A DNA stretch of 46,801 nucleotides from Bartonella sp. DB5-6 (GTDB lineage: Bacteria; Pseudomonadota; Alphaproteobacteria; Rhizobiales; Rhizobiaceae): assembly GCF_000278115.1 (NCBI RefSeq), contig NZ_JH725124.1, positions 1 to 46,801 on the forward strand, in the 5' to 3' direction. This document shows positions 18,685 to 28,994 of this stretch, piece after piece; within the stretch, counting starts at the first letter, position 1; each line of letters starts with the position of its first letter. The notes below the pieces were generated by a model. The model searched no databases. It saw only the letters and a program-made list of their open reading frames with translations, and was not told the origin of the DNA. The position numbers and the translations under genes were made by a program.

Positions 18685-20445
18685 ATGAGTCTTAAGAATA
18701 ATAAAAGACTGTTTGTACGCATGAAATTACAAAATGTTTTGTCCATTTTGCTGTTAGTAGTGCTATGTACAGTTTTGATTTTGTTGTATTACTTTATTCA
18801 ACCACGGATATATCGGGCAACCTTAACATTTTCGTTATCTGATTCTGTGGGAAAACCATTGCCAATTGATAAACAAAACGATGTTCTCTCCTTTTTATTT
18901 TTACAGCCTATACTTTTAAATGATTCAAACTTACATAATTTTTCTTTAAATATTTATCAGAAGAAAGATTTGCGTGAAAATGTTCGTTTGTCTCGTAATG
19001 GTGATCTCATTGATCTTACTTTTGAAGCTGAAACTTTTGAAGCTGCTCAACATGGGTTAGAGGATTTGTTTTCTGCATTTTCACAACCAATTGTAAAAGA
19101 AAAAGTACTGTTAACGAAAAAGAAAGCGGACCAGCACTATGATAAGGCAACGGTACGAAATATAGTGCAAGACTTTCGTTCATCTGTTGATTCTTTTATT
19201 TACCGCAATGTAAAACAAACAGAGCTTAAAGATCTTTCTGTGCAATTAACGGAAGCAACTTTAAAGCGTATTCATTTAACGAGTTTGTGCTCAGCTATTA
19301 ACATGATGCGTGAAAACGGACAATCTTTACTGTCTTTATCATTTATTGCAAGTAATTCAATGATTTCTGCATTAGAATCTAAGCGTGATCTTTTGGAGAC
19401 ACAAAGAGCACATATGGTTGCACAATTAGGTTGGACACATCCTCAAATTAAGGCAATGACTGCGGAATTAGAGGTAGTTTCTCATCAACTAGAAAATAAA
19501 ATTTTGCAGATTGTTCATCAAGTTCATGCAGACGAAGCCATTGCAACGGAATTTGAAAACCAGCTAAAAAAAAGGATTGGCCTTTTTGTGACAGATCAAT
19601 CTCAATCTTTAAATCAATTATTTAATGAACTCGAAAATAAAATAAAAGCCGTGGTAGATGCTCAAAACAAAGAGACGAAAAGAAATTCTTCTCTCTTGCA
19701 AAATACAAAGATTCATGTGGTTATGCCAACAACATTAGCGCCAATTTCTTTTATGGCTCTTTACGGAAAAAACATTATTATTGGCGTGTTTGCAAGCTTA
19801 ATCATTCTTTTGGGAGGCGTGTTGTTGTTTCATCAATGCTTTGGAACAAAAAAAGATAAATTGGAAGAGAATAGCTCCAAAAACAATGAGAGCGTTTTAG
19901 TATCTAAGAGAACGAAAAACCTTGAGTCTTTTATTACAATAGAGGAATTATCTGATTTTTTGAAATATCGTGCTTCAACGGTTGTTTCAATCATTGGGCT
20001 AGAGGCTGCACGGACGGCAGCAAAGCTCTCTCTTCATCTCGTAAAAGAGCGTAAAACAATTCTATTGGTAGATATTTCTGGTCAACAAATAGAAAAAGTT
20101 ATTGGTCCACATCGGGGATTGAGCGATATTTTAACTGGGAATGCCCAGTTGCAGGATGTTATTTATCGTGATTATGACACTGGGGTTGATATTCTTCCTC
20201 AGGGGATAACGAGTGCTGTTTGTGCACAAGATTTTTCAAATGATATCCCTAATCTAGTACAAGAATTTAAAAAAGATTATGATTTTATCATTTTGGAAAT
20301 GGCGAGTGAGCCCAAATATGGATTTGAGCAATTTGCAGAGTTAACAGACCATTACATTTGTAGTATGGCTCTTAGTGAACAGGATTGGATGATGCAAATG
20401 GTGAGCAGGTTTCCAAAAACTGTTTACCGTGTGGTTACATCATAA
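18685..20445 (+). CDS. Wzc/ExoP-like polysaccharide co-polymerase with degenerate kinase domain
   Basis: This 586-residue inner-membrane protein has a transmembrane helix at about 16-38, a periplasmic region with helical hairpins including GWTHPQIKAMTAELE, and a second helix at about 358-383. A cytoplasmic MinD/BY-kinase-like domain follows (about 428-586). In that domain ILLVDIS, GLSDILTG and GVDILPQG match the Wzc/ExoP pattern. The Walker A loop is absent (IIGLEAARTAAKLS, no GKS/GKT) and no C-terminal tyrosine cluster is present. ATP-dependent autophosphorylation is therefore unlikely. No polysaccharide genes are nearby. It may be a remnant adapted as a structural or chain-length protein; that is inference. 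Confidence 0.75.
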   Translation: MSLKNNKRLFVRMKLQNVLSILLLVVLCTVLILLYYFIQPRIYRATLTFSLSDSVGKPLPIDKQNDVLSFLFLQPILLNDSNLHNFSLNIYQKKDLRENVRLSRNGDLIDLTFEAETFEAAQHGLEDLFSAFSQPIVKEKVLLTKKKADQHYDKATVRNIVQDFRSSVDSFIYRNVKQTELKDLSVQLTEATLKRIHLTSLCSAINMMRENGQSLLSLSFIASNSMISALESKRDLLETQRAHMVAQLGWTHPQIKAMTAELEVVSHQLENKILQIVHQVHADEAIATEFENQLKKRIGLFVTDQSQSLNQLFNELENKIKAVVDAQNKETKRNSSLLQNTKIHVVMPTTLAPISFMALYGKNIIIGVFASLIILLGGVLLFHQCFGTKKDKLEENSSKNNESVLVSKRTKNLESFITIEELSDFLKYRASTVVSIIGLEAARTAAKLSLHLVKERKTILLVDISGQQIEKVIGPHRGLSDILTGNAQLQDVIYRDYDTGVDILPQGITSAVCAQDFSNDIPNLVQEFKKDYDFIILEMASEPKYGFEQFAELTDHYICSMALSEQDWMMQMVSRFPKTVYRVVTS

Positions 20446-20587
20446 ATATCGCAGATATGCTAATAGCATGTTGTAAGTGGTATGCTTGTCTTGTGTTAAA
20501 CTTGCTGTACATATTAAAAATAGCTAAGACTTAATATTTAGATTTTGAAATAAGTTGTGGTTGGAGAAAGACGTGGGGCAATTAAAG

Positions 20588-21661
20588 ATGGCTGTAAAAA
20601 GATTGAAAGATGATGTTTTGACACCGTTGCAAAAGAAATATCGAAAACAAATTCAAGTATGGCTTTATTTTATTTTATTTCTTTGTTTGGCAATTGTTTT
20701 AGTGGGAGGGGCTACCCGTCTGACAGGATCAGGGTTATCGATAACCGAATGGAAGCCTATTCACGGTGTCATTCCACCAATTGGTGTGGAGCAATGGCAA
20801 GAGGAATTTTTAAAATATCAACAGATAGCGCAATATAAGCTGCTTAATCGTGATATGACGTTAAGTGCATTTAAGGTGATTTTCTGGTGGGAATGGGCGC
20901 ATCGCGTGTTGGGACGTCTCGTTGGTCTTGTGGCTTTATTTGGTTTAATTTGGTTTTGGGCGACGAAGCGTATTGAAAAAAATATTTTGCTCCAACTTAC
21001 CATTGTGCCGATACTTATTGCATTTCAAGGTTTTATTGGTTGGTGGATGGTGGCTTCAGGTATTGGTCAAAGTGACTTGACAAGTGTAAGCCAATATCGT
21101 TTAGCATTTCATCTTATAACAGCATGTTTTGTTATTATTTTTGTTACTTATTTATCTCGAGGATTCACAGAATACTCAGAAAAACCAACAAATCAAAGAA
21201 TTCAATATTTTGCCGGTTGGCTTGTTTTTTTCATTTTGATAGAGATTTATTTAGGTGCTTTAGTTGCGGGACTCCATGCTGGGAAAGTTTATAATACGTG
21301 GCCACTTATGGATGGGCAGGTTATTCCTGATGGATTGTTGCAGCATAATCCTGCTTGGCTCAATTTATTCGAAAACCCCTTAACGGTTCAATTTGTTCAC
21401 CGTTTTTTTGCTTATTTTTTGTTTGTTGTAGCAGTCATGCATGCACTGTATGTACAAAAAAAACTTCCACATTCAACCCATTCTCACCGTGCATTTATTA
21501 TATGTATTATGATTATTATTCAAGCACTTTTGGGTATTCTTACGCTGTTACATGAAGTTCCCATAAGTTTGGGGCTCATTCACCAAAGTGTTGCATTAGC
21601 AATCTTATGTTTTTCGGTTGCACATTGGCGAGCAACAAAAGGAGCCTATCCGTGCTGTTGA
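20588..21661 (+). CDS. ctaA: Heme A synthase CtaA (COX15 type)
   Basis: CtaA oxidises the C8 methyl of heme O to the formyl group of heme A, for aa3-type cytochrome oxidase. The protein has eight predicted membrane spans and the heme-ligand histidines in WEWAHRVLGR, FHLITAC, VHRFFAYF and IHQSVALA, plus the GGATRLTGSGLSITEWKP signature. ATG 20588 gives 357 residues. GTG 20573, with GGAG six bases upstream, is an attractive alternative, and the frame opens at TTG 20555. It is convergent with argC. Confidence 0.95.
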   Translation: MAVKRLKDDVLTPLQKKYRKQIQVWLYFILFLCLAIVLVGGATRLTGSGLSITEWKPIHGVIPPIGVEQWQEEFLKYQQIAQYKLLNRDMTLSAFKVIFWWEWAHRVLGRLVGLVALFGLIWFWATKRIEKNILLQLTIVPILIAFQGFIGWWMVASGIGQSDLTSVSQYRLAFHLITACFVIIFVTYLSRGFTEYSEKPTNQRIQYFAGWLVFFILIEIYLGALVAGLHAGKVYNTWPLMDGQVIPDGLLQHNPAWLNLFENPLTVQFVHRFFAYFLFVVAVMHALYVQKKLPHSTHSHRAFIICIMIIIQALLGILTLLHEVPISLGLIHQSVALAILCFSVAHWRATKGAYPCC

Positions 21662-21685
21662 GTAAAAGTTTGCACTCAGAGAAGT

Positions 21686-22621
21686 TTATCCTCCTAAAAG
21701 CATTAAGTCGAGATTTTGAACAGCAGCTGCGGATGCACCTTTCCCTAAATTATCGAATATGGCACAAAGATTGAAAATTCCTTCACGCTCATTGCCAAAC
21801 ACAAATAATTTCATCCCATCTTTATGTGCTAAGCATTCTGGATTGAGTTTTGTGAGAGCATCTGTTTCTTCTTGTGAAGCAACTGATATGATGTTCTGCC
21901 CATCATAGTGGTTCTCAAGAATTTCACGTAGATTAGAACAATTGGCTGATTTTGTAAATAAATGGCGATGTAGTGGAAGATTTACAATTATTCCTTGGGG
22001 AAAACGACCTACACTTGGTACAAAAATTGGTGTTTGGTTGATCTGTCCATGAATTTTAATTTCTGGGATATGTTTGTGTGCGAGATTGAGACCATAAACA
22101 AAATAATTTTCCTGAATATTATTTTGTTGAGATAAGTTTTCCATTTGTGCAATCAATTGTTTTCCACCACCAGTATAGCCAGAGATTGCGTTAATTGATA
22201 TTGGATAATAAGCATCTAGCAGACCGGCTTCACGGAGAGGACGAATCAAACTAATTGCGCCGGTAGGATAACATCCTGGATTGGTCACGTAGTGTGCTGC
22301 TTGGATACGCTTTTTTTGTCCTGCCGTCATTTCAGGAAAGCCGTAAACCCAGTCTGCTGCAACACGGTGGGCTGTGGAACTATCAATAATTCTAATATTT
22401 TTATTATTTTTAAGCCAGTTAACTGTTTCGCGTGCAGTATCATCTGGAAGACACAAAATGGCAATATCGGTTTGATTAAGATAGTCTCTTCGGATATCAA
22501 TGTTATGCCGATCTGTATGAGAAAGAGAGAGTAATTTAAAATCTGAGCGCTCTGCTAGCCGTTTTTGTATCTGTAATCCGGTTGTTCCATGTTCACCATC
22601 AATAAAAACTTTCGTTGTCAT
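21686..22621 (-). CDS. argC: N-acetyl-gamma-glutamyl-phosphate reductase (ArgC type 2)
   Basis: ArgC reduces N-acetyl-glutamyl-phosphate to the semialdehyde in arginine/ornithine synthesis. The 311-residue product is the short type 2 form. It has FIDGEHGTTGLQIQKRL at the N-terminus (nucleotide binding), the catalytic Cys in VTNPGCYPTGAI, and SGYTGGGK. An in-frame ATG at 22654 would add 11 residues, but ATG 22621 has AAGG eight bases upstream and matches the family start. No other arg gene lies in the window, so pathway completeness cannot be judged here. Confidence 0.93.
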   Translation of the reverse strand: MTTKVFIDGEHGTTGLQIQKRLAERSDFKLLSLSHTDRHNIDIRRDYLNQTDIAILCLPDDTARETVNWLKNNKNIRIIDSSTAHRVAADWVYGFPEMTAGQKKRIQAAHYVTNPGCYPTGAISLIRPLREAGLLDAYYPISINAISGYTGGGKQLIAQMENLSQQNNIQENYFVYGLNLAHKHIPEIKIHGQINQTPIFVPSVGRFPQGIIVNLPLHRHLFTKSANCSNLREILENHYDGQNIISVASQEETDALTKLNPECLAHKDGMKLFVFGNEREGIFNLCAIFDNLGKGASAAAVQNLDLMLLGG

Positions 22622-22966
22622 TCTACTAGCCTTGAATTCATTTTTTGCAGCCATATTCAGTTTATCACATTATCAATTATTTTAAATTATTACCGATTTA
22701 AATGATAGTTATTAAATTATTGAATTTCTTGAGATTATATATCTCTTTGCTTTTAAAAAGTGTGACAAGTAAGAGTAGATGAGAGGAAACTTAATACCCA
22801 TTTTGCAACATTTTTGTGTGTGGGGAGAGCTTTGTTGTTTATGTTACCAAGGATAAGATAAATATTTATACCATTTTTGAGTGAAAATGGTTTAAAATGT
22901 TTGGTTTGCGTGATTTGCTATGTTATCGTTCAATGACTTTATTTTTTTATGTTAGGAATGTGTTTT
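22622..22966. other. Divergent promoter region argC / glyA
   Basis: About 345 AT-rich bases lie between two divergent genes. No reading frame and no riboswitch that I can recognise is present. The glyA ribosome-binding site is TAGGA at 22952-22956, ten bases before ATG 22967. Confidence 0.5.
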
Positions 22967-24280
22967 ATGACTCAGCAGCAAAATGACACACAAAAGCGCT
23001 TTTTTAATGATACTTTACAAACTGTTGATATTGAAATCTTTGATGCAATGAGGAGGGAGTTTGAGCGTCAACAGCATGAAATTGAGCTGATTGCTTCAGA
23101 GAATATTGTTTCAAGAGCTGTTCTTGAAGCACAGGGGTCCGTTTTAACCAATAAATATGCAGAAGGTTATCCAAGAAAGCGTTACTATGGAGGCTGTCAA
23201 TTTGTTGATGTTGTTGAAGATTTAGCAATTGAAAGGGCAAAACAGCTTTTTGGTGCCACTTTTGCGAATGTTCAGTCCCATTCTGGTAGTCAAATGAATC
23301 AAGCTGTGTTTTTAGCTTTACTTCGGCCTGGTGATACGTTTATGGGATTGGATTTAAATGCTGGTGGTCATCTTACGCACGGTTCATCCGTCAATATGTC
23401 CGGAAAATGGTTTGATGTTGTGTCCTACGGTGTGCGTCAAGAAGATCAGATTCTTGATATGGAGGCAGTTGAGCGTCTTGCAAAGGAACGTAAGCCCAAA
23501 CTTATTATAGCAGGTGGTTCGTCTTATCCGCGCTTATGGGATTGGAAACGGTTCCGTGAAATTGCAGATGAGATCAGTGCTTATTTCCTTGTTGATATGT
23601 CTCATATTGCGGGGTTGGTTGCTGGCGGGGTTCATCCTTCACCTGTTCCACATGCGCATATTGTAACAACTACCACGCATAAATCATTGCGAGGTCCTCG
23701 TGGTGGTTTGATATTGACTAATGATGAAGCTTTAGCAAGAAAGGTTAATTCGGCGATTTTCCCTGGTCTTCAAGGTGGTCCTTTAATGCATGTGATTGCG
23801 GCTAAGGCTGTTGCATTTCAAGAGGCTTTACAGCCTTCTTTTAAGAGTTATAGTGCTAATGTTGTTGCCAATGCTAAAATCTTGGCAAAAACATTACAGA
23901 GTAATGGTTTTAATATTGTGTCTGGCGGTACAGATAACCATTTACTGTTGGTTGATTTGCGTTCCAAAAATGTGACAGGAAAACGTGCTGAATTGGCTTT
24001 AGGACGGGCGCATATTACCTGTAATAAGAATGGTATTCCTTTTGATCCTGAAACACCATCTATAACATCAGGAATTCGTTTGGGTTCACCAGCTGCGACA
24101 ACGCGTGGTTTTGCAGAAAAAGAGTTTATTCAAGTTGGTGAGTTGATTTCAGAAGTTCTTGATGGACTTAGGGTAGTAAAAGGCGATGAGGAGAATCATG
24201 CCGTTGAGATGGCTGTTAAGAAAAAGGTAGAGGATATAACGAATAGATTTCCTCTTTACTCTTATCTTAGCGCTTGTTAA
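22967..24280 (+). CDS. glyA: Serine hydroxymethyltransferase GlyA
   Basis: GlyA interconverts serine and glycine, charging tetrahydrofolate with a one-carbon unit. The 437-residue PLP enzyme shows [26 protein letters not shown], the PLP-lysine segment [14 protein letters not shown] and FPGLQGGP. The frame opens at 22949, but ATG 22967 with TAGGA upstream gives the usual length. It heads a run of co-directional genes (nrdR, ribD, ribE, ribH, nusB) with short or overlapping junctions, a conserved alphaproteobacterial arrangement. Confidence 0.97.
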   Translation: MTQQQNDTQKRFFNDTLQTVDIEIFDAMRREFERQQHEIELIASENIVSRAVLEAQGSVLTNKYAEGYPRKRYYGGCQFVDVVEDLAIERAKQLFGATFANVQSHSGSQMNQAVFLALLRPGDTFMGLDLNAGGHLTHGSSVNMSGKWFDVVSYGVRQEDQILDMEAVERLAKERKPKLIIAGGSSYPRLWDWKRFREIADEISAYFLVDMSHIAGLVAGGVHPSPVPHAHIVTTTTHKSLRGPRGGLILTNDEALARKVNSAIFPGLQGGPLMHVIAAKAVAFQEALQPSFKSYSANVVANAKILAKTLQSNGFNIVSGGTDNHLLLVDLRSKNVTGKRAELALGRAHITCNKNGIPFDPETPSITSGIRLGSPAATTRGFAEKEFIQVGELISEVLDGLRVVKGDEENHAVEMAVKKKVEDITNRFPLYSYLSAC

Positions 24281-24293
24281 GAGCATAAAACAG

Positions 24294-24776
24294 ATGCGCT
24301 GTCCTTACTGCCAATATGAAGATACACAGGTTAAAGACTCGCGTCCTGCCGAGGAGGGGGCGGTTATTCGTCGACGACGTGTGTGTTCTATGTGTGGTGG
24401 TCGTTTTACAACTTTTGAACGTGTGCAGTTACGTGAGCTCTTAGTCTGTAAAAAAAGTGGTCGATGTGAGCTATTTGATCGCGATAAGTTGATGAGATCA
24501 GTTGATATAGCTGTGCGTAAACGCAATATTGATCCAGACTATATTGAGCGAGCAATTTCTGGCATTGTACGCCAACTTGAGAGTTTAGGAGAACCTGAGG
24601 TTCCTTCAGAAAAAATTGGGCTTCTTGTGATGGAAGCTTTGAAAAGCATTGATGATATTGCCTATATTCGTTTTGCTTCTGTCTATCGAGATTTTCGTAA
24701 TGCAAGCGATTTTCACGATGTTATAGACGAGTTGTCAAAGAGTATAACTGGTACAGAATCTCGTCTTGATGAATAA
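24294..24776 (+). CDS. nrdR: Transcriptional repressor NrdR
   Basis: NrdR represses ribonucleotide reductase genes in response to nucleotides. The 160-residue protein has the N-terminal zinc ribbon (CPYC at the start, then [14 protein letters not shown]) and the ATP-cone domain (about 50-135, [19 protein letters not shown]). It starts 14 bases after glyA and its end overlaps ribD by eight bases. No NrdR box was identified in the window. Confidence 0.96.
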   Translation: MRCPYCQYEDTQVKDSRPAEEGAVIRRRRVCSMCGGRFTTFERVQLRELLVCKKSGRCELFDRDKLMRSVDIAVRKRNIDPDYIERAISGIVRQLESLGEPEVPSEKIGLLVMEALKSIDDIAYIRFASVYRDFRNASDFHDVIDELSKSITGTESRLDE

Positions 24777-25896
24777 AAAAGTGCAAGATGAACGGTTCAT
24801 GGCTGCAGCTATCCGTTTAGCGGAGCGTCATGTCGGTCTTACGGGTGAGAATCCTTCAGTTGGCACGTTGATTGTGCGAAACGATGAGGGTACGGGAACA
24901 TCCATTGTTGGTTATGGTGTAACAGCTATTCACGGAAGTCCTCATGCTGAAGTGCAGGCTTTGCAAATGGCGGGTACTTTAGCTCAGGGTGCTACTGCTT
25001 ATGTGACTTTAGAGCCTTGTTCGCATTATGGCAAAACTCCGCCGTGTGTGAATGCGCTTATTGATTCAGGTATTTCACGAGTTGTTATTGCTCTTACTGA
25101 TTTAGATAAGCGGGTTGATGGTCGTGGTATTGCTCTTTTACGTGCGGCTGGTATTGAAGTGGTTGAAGGCATTCTGGCTGAAGAAGCTTTTGCAGCATTG
25201 TGTACGCATTGGTGTATAAGGAAGTTACAACGCTGTGCTGTTACTTTAAAAATGGCAATTTCTGCTGATAATGGTGTCGGAAAAAAAGGGCAGGGTGGAA
25301 TAAAAATTAGTGGAACAATTTCTCACACGCATACTCATATTTTACGTGCTCAAAATAATGCTATTCTCGTTGGTATTGGCACTATACTAGCGGATGACCC
25401 ACAATTAAATTGTCGTTTGCCAGGGATGGAGATGCGTTCGCCGATACGTATTATTTTGGATGCAGATTTATGCATCCCACTTGATGCAAAAGTTGTCCAA
25501 ACAGCAAAAAGAATTCCTACATGGATTATTTGTGATACAAATCTTTCCCCAAAAAGCAAAATGAGTACGCTGGAGCAGTGTGGTGTATCTGTGTATTCGG
25601 TAGAAATGAGCAATGGTTGCATACAGCCCTTTGCCATTTTACAGCTGCTTTATCAACGTGGAATCAATAGCATTTTACTTGAGGGAGGTGTAAAGACAGG
25701 AGAAAAGTTTTTAAATGCTGGTTGTGTGGATCATTTGATATGTTTTTATGCACCCGTTATTTTAGGAAAAAACCGTATTGAAGCCCCTCATTTTGGAAAT
25801 TATCTCTCGCAATTTTATGAAGTTGAGTCAAGAATGTTTGGAAATGACCGTTTTTATAAATGGAGGCGTAAAACGTTATGTTCACAGGGATTATAA
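24769..25896 (+). CDS. ribD: Bifunctional riboflavin deaminase/reductase RibD
   Basis: RibD catalyses two riboflavin steps: deamination of the pyrimidinone and reduction of the ribosyl side chain. The 375-residue protein has an N-terminal cytidine-deaminase-like domain with the zinc motif HAEVQ and [13 protein letters not shown]-terminal reductase domain follows ([28 protein letters not shown]). ATG 24769 overlaps the end of nrdR; a TTG codon sits immediately before it. The stop overlaps ribE by 19 bases, indicating translational coupling. Confidence 0.96.
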   Translation: MNKKVQDERFMAAAIRLAERHVGLTGENPSVGTLIVRNDEGTGTSIVGYGVTAIHGSPHAEVQALQMAGTLAQGATAYVTLEPCSHYGKTPPCVNALIDSGISRVVIALTDLDKRVDGRGIALLRAAGIEVVEGILAEEAFAALCTHWCIRKLQRCAVTLKMAISADNGVGKKGQGGIKISGTISHTHTHILRAQNNAILVGIGTILADDPQLNCRLPGMEMRSPIRIILDADLCIPLDAKVVQTAKRIPTWIICDTNLSPKSKMSTLEQCGVSVYSVEMSNGCIQPFAILQLLYQRGINSILLEGGVKTGEKFLNAGCVDHLICFYAPVILGKNRIEAPHFGNYLSQFYEVESRMFGNDRFYKWRRKTLCSQGL

Positions 25897-26495
25897 CGGA
25901 TATCGGTTGTGTTGAATATGTTCAACCTTTAGTGCAAGGAGTGCGTTTAAATATTGCTACACGCTATGCTGTAGAAAGTCTAGAAATTGGCGCATCAATT
26001 GCGTGTTCAGGAATTTGTCTGACAATCGTTGAGAGAGGATCAAAACAAGCGAATACCAGTTGGTTTGCTGTGGAAGCGTGGGAAGAAGCATTACGTTTGA
26101 CTAATCTTGCACAATGGACAAAAGGAACTTGTATTAATTTAGAACGTTCACTCAGACTTGGTGATGAAGTGGGTGGACATTTGGTTTTGGGCCATATTGA
26201 TGGTTTGGCTGATATCATTGATAAGAAAAATGAAGGTGATGCAGTTCGTTTTTTCTTACAAATCCCAACACGATTTACGTCCTTTATTGTAAATAAAGGT
26301 TCTATCGCACTTAATGGGACGTCTTTGACTGTTAATTGTGTTGAGGATTGTATTTTTGATGTTCTGATTATTCGTCATACACTTGAAATGACGACTTGGG
26401 GGCAAGCTCAGATTGGAGATCAGGTCAACTTAGAAATAGATCAGTTTGCTCGTTATGCTGCAAAATTTTCAGGTTTTAGAATAAAAGATGAATAA
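25878..26495 (+). CDS. ribE: Riboflavin synthase alpha chain RibE
   Basis: This enzyme dismutates two 6,7-dimethyl-8-ribityllumazine molecules to riboflavin. The 205-residue protein begins with the diagnostic [10 protein letters not shown] and has two lumazine-binding barrels: the first contains GASIACSGICLTIV, the second VNKGSIALNGTSLTVN. The first-barrel catalytic loop and VGGHLVLGHIDG are intact. The gene is called ribC in some alphaproteobacteria. Its ATG lies inside the end of ribD. Confidence 0.96.
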   Translation: MFTGIITDIGCVEYVQPLVQGVRLNIATRYAVESLEIGASIACSGICLTIVERGSKQANTSWFAVEAWEEALRLTNLAQWTKGTCINLERSLRLGDEVGGHLVLGHIDGLADIIDKKNEGDAVRFFLQIPTRFTSFIVNKGSIALNGTSLTVNCVEDCIFDVLIIRHTLEMTTWGQAQIGDQVNLEIDQFARYAAKFSGFRIKDE

Positions 26496-26576
26496 GCAAA
26501 ATTTATTATTAGTTTTTAGAACTTTGTACTCTATGACTTTAAATTCTTTGCTTCCTTTTTCTTGTGAGATTCCGTT

Positions 26577-27038
26577 ATGATAAAAGAGATACATCAAAAG
26601 CCACATTTACTGATTGTTGAAGCACGTTTTTATGATGGAATTTCTGATGCACTTCTTACAGGTGCAGTGAATGCTTTGCAAAAAGCCGAAGCAAGCTATG
26701 ATATTGTAACAGTTCCTGGAGCATTAGAAATACCAAGTGCAATAGCTTTTGCTGAGAAAAATAATAATAAGGTATCTTACGACGGTTATGTAGCACTTGG
26801 CTGTATTATTCGTGGTCAAACATATCATTTTGAAATTGTTGCGAATAATTCTTGTCGCGCATTAATGGATTTAACTGTTCATAAACGCTTGGCGATTGGA
26901 AATGGTATTTTAACTGTTGATGATGAAAAACAAGCATGGACGCGTGCAAAACAGGATAAAAAAAATAAAGGTGGTTTTGCTGCTGAAGCTGCTTTATGTA
27001 TGATCGCTCTAAAAAAGAGATTTGGAGATAATCATTAA
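26577..27038 (+). CDS. ribH: 6,7-dimethyl-8-ribityllumazine synthase RibH
   Basis: RibH condenses the RibD/phosphatase product with dihydroxybutanone phosphate to form lumazine. The 153-residue protein shows [17 protein letters not shown], the [11 protein letters not shown] substrate loop and the catalytic His in [12 protein letters not shown]. It is the typical ribH placed next to nusB in Rhizobiales. A gap of 81 bases separates it from ribE, and nusB starts two bases after its stop. Confidence 0.96.
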   Translation: MIKEIHQKPHLLIVEARFYDGISDALLTGAVNALQKAEASYDIVTVPGALEIPSAIAFAEKNNNKVSYDGYVALGCIIRGQTYHFEIVANNSCRALMDLTVHKRLAIGNGILTVDDEKQAWTRAKQDKKNKGGFAAEAALCMIALKKRFGDNH

Positions 27039-27040
27039 AT

Positions 27041-27511
27041 ATGTCTGATATAAAAGGAAGACATTCTCCGTGTTTAGCCAACAAACGTGGAGCAGCAAGA
27101 CTTGCTGCTGTTCAAGCACTCTATCAAATGGATATAGTCGGTTCTGGTGTGATGGAAACGGCAGCTGAATATGAGGCTTATCGTTTAGGAAAAGATATTG
27201 ATGGGGATCAGTATCTTGACGCTGATTTTCAATGGTTTTTGGCTATTATCACGGGTGTTGTACAGAATCAAAAACAGCTTGATCCTATGCTTCATCAACA
27301 ACTCTCCGCAGAGTGGTCGCTTTCGCGCCTTGATTCTATACTACGCGCAATTTTGCGTGCAGGTTTATGGGAGTTGATCAACCGTCAAGATGTGCCTGTT
27401 GCTGTTGTTACGAATGAATATGTAGATATAGCAAAGGCATTTTTTGACGGTGACGAACCAAAGCTCGTCAATGCAATTCTTGACAGTATGGCAAAAAAAG
27501 TTCGCTTCTAA
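27041..27511 (+). CDS. nusB: Transcription antitermination factor NusB
   Basis: NusB binds boxA RNA with NusE (S10) in rRNA antitermination. The 156-residue all-helical protein starts with [20 protein letters not shown] and has [17 protein letters not shown] and the C-terminal [13 protein letters not shown] typical of the family. It is the last gene of the glyA-rib run. A convergent hairpin (27521-27562) separates it from bamE. Confidence 0.95.
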   Translation: MSDIKGRHSPCLANKRGAARLAAVQALYQMDIVGSGVMETAAEYEAYRLGKDIDGDQYLDADFQWFLAIITGVVQNQKQLDPMLHQQLSAEWSLSRLDSILRAILRAGLWELINRQDVPVAVVTNEYVDIAKAFFDGDEPKLVNAILDSMAKKVRF

Positions 27512-27520
27512 AAGCAATGC

Positions 27521-27562
27521 TACAATCCCAATGTTATCAGTTCTAACATCACCAGGATTGTA
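27521..27562. terminator. Two-part inverted repeat between convergent nusB and bamE
   Basis: The outer arms TACAATCC (27521-27528) and GGATTGTA (27555-27562) and the inner arms ATGTTA (27531-27536) and TAACAT (27544-27549) form a nested stem. It sits exactly between two convergent genes, so it probably ends transcription from both sides. No long T run follows, so efficiency is uncertain. Confidence 0.6.
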
Positions 27563-27582
27563 TGCAAGCCGTTATACTTTAA

Positions 27583-28071
27583 TCAGTTATAAGTTGGTAA
27601 ATTCGCAGGACCTTTAATAATTTGGATTAAGAAAGGTTGCTCTCTTGTAGCAGTTGGTGTTGTTTGTGCGATGAAATCAAATATTTGACCATTTTGTAGA
27701 CCATAGTTGGCTATTTTAGTAACTTGATTATTTTTATTGAAGTAAATAGCCAAAACTTTACGATCAATAATTTTAGTTTTCATAAACTGCATCGCACGGT
27801 AGCGAGTTTGTGAGATATAATAGAAAACCTCATTATCATATTTTGTTTTTAGCGAGGGAGTCCCTAAAGTTAAAATAACTTGCTCTTGGCTTGATCCAAC
27901 AGAAATGGAACTAAGAGCATTCTTATCAAGGATGTAACCTTCTTGGTAGAGTTGGCTTGTACCTGAAGAATCAAGAACACTACAACCGGCAATTGCTGCC
28001 ATACTGGCTATTAATAGACCAATCAATAACTTCTGTTTGATTAAGGCCACTATGTGAGGCACCTGAAACAA
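27583..28071 (-). CDS. bamE: Outer membrane assembly lipoprotein BamE/OmlA
   Basis: This lipoprotein of the BAM outer-membrane protein assembly complex has 162 residues. A signal peptide (IKQKLLIGLLIASMAAIAGC) ends at the lipobox cysteine. It is followed by the SmpA/OmlA domain: a YILDKNALSSI start, the helix SQEQVILTLGTPS and the YYISQT strand. The start is TTG at 28071, supported by GGGAG six bases upstream; a GTG at 28062 is an alternative. It is divergent from yceD, a common alphaproteobacterial arrangement. Confidence 0.9.
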   Translation of the reverse strand: MFQVPHIVALIKQKLLIGLLIASMAAIAGCSVLDSSGTSQLYQEGYILDKNALSSISVGSSQEQVILTLGTPSLKTKYDNEVFYYISQTRYRAMQFMKTKIIDRKVLAIYFNKNNQVTKIANYGLQNGQIFDFIAQTTPTATREQPFLIQIIKGPANLPTYN

Positions 28072-28284
28072 TGATATCTCCCTTATGCTTAAATATATGA
28101 CAAGAAGGTAACCTCAATTTTTTCTCATTTTAGCTTAATCTGCCATAGCATACATTGAGTTTCCCTGTTATAAAATAGATTATGCCATACAGAATTTCTT
28201 TAGAAAAGAGAAAAATGAATGAAATGTACTTTGGCTAGATAAAAGTGCAGTGTATTACACCCTTTATGTATTTGCGAGTTGTCA

Positions 28285-28848
28285 ATGAATGTTCAAAGTG
28301 TTTCTCAAATAACATTTGCTTTGGCTTATCCAATATCAGTACGTTCTCTTCCCGCCAAAGGTATAAGGGTTCATATTTATGCGAACCAGCGAGAGTGTGC
28401 TCATTTAGCTAAGAATCATGATTTAGTTGAAGTAAAGATGTGTGAGGGAAAATTTCATATTTTTCCGTGGAAAAAGCGCGGGGTACGTATAAAAGGTCTA
28501 TTGCGGGCGCGTATAATGCAGTTATGTGTTGTTACGTTAGAACCACTAGAAAATATTCTCCGTGAAAATATTGAGGTTGTTTTTGTTCCTGAAGATTCAA
28601 ATTTGATGAAGCCAAAAATGTCGGAGGATACAGGAGAATTGTTTTTGGATGTGGAAGGGTTAGATATTCCAGAGGTATTTTATGGTGATAAAATTGATAT
28701 CGGTGCAGTTATGGAAGAATTTTTTGAGTTGTCCATTAATCATTATCCACGCAAAGAGGGGGTAAAGATGCGTGTGTTTGAAGATTTGGAAGAAGCAGAG
28801 CAAAAATTATCGCCATTTTCTGTTTTGAAAAGTTGGAAGCAGTTGTAA
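28285..28848 (+). CDS. yceD: YceD/DUF177 family protein
   Basis: This protein of 187 residues is of the YceD (DUF177) family, linked in other bacteria to 23S rRNA accumulation. The recognisable core is the strand-rich segment around LCVVTLEPLENIL, which normally carries the family Cys, and a C-terminal DIPEVFYGDKIDIGAVMEEF that corresponds to the conserved D-x-G..v.e.l block. ATG 28285 has GCGAG six bases upstream; TTG 28279 is the outer frame start. It precedes plsX, as in most alphaproteobacteria. Confidence 0.88.
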   Translation: MNVQSVSQITFALAYPISVRSLPAKGIRVHIYANQRECAHLAKNHDLVEVKMCEGKFHIFPWKKRGVRIKGLLRARIMQLCVVTLEPLENILRENIEVVFVPEDSNLMKPKMSEDTGELFLDVEGLDIPEVFYGDKIDIGAVMEEFFELSINHYPRKEGVKMRVFEDLEEAEQKLSPFSVLKSWKQL

Positions 28849-28994
28849 AAATATAAAAAAATTATCTATTGTATACCATTATAAAAACGGTATTTTCTGC
28901 GGAGCTATTTTCACATGCTATGCTTTGTAGTTGTTCAATAGCAAAAAGTTATAATATGCGTTTAAAAGCGTAAAAAGATGTGGGATATGCGAAC

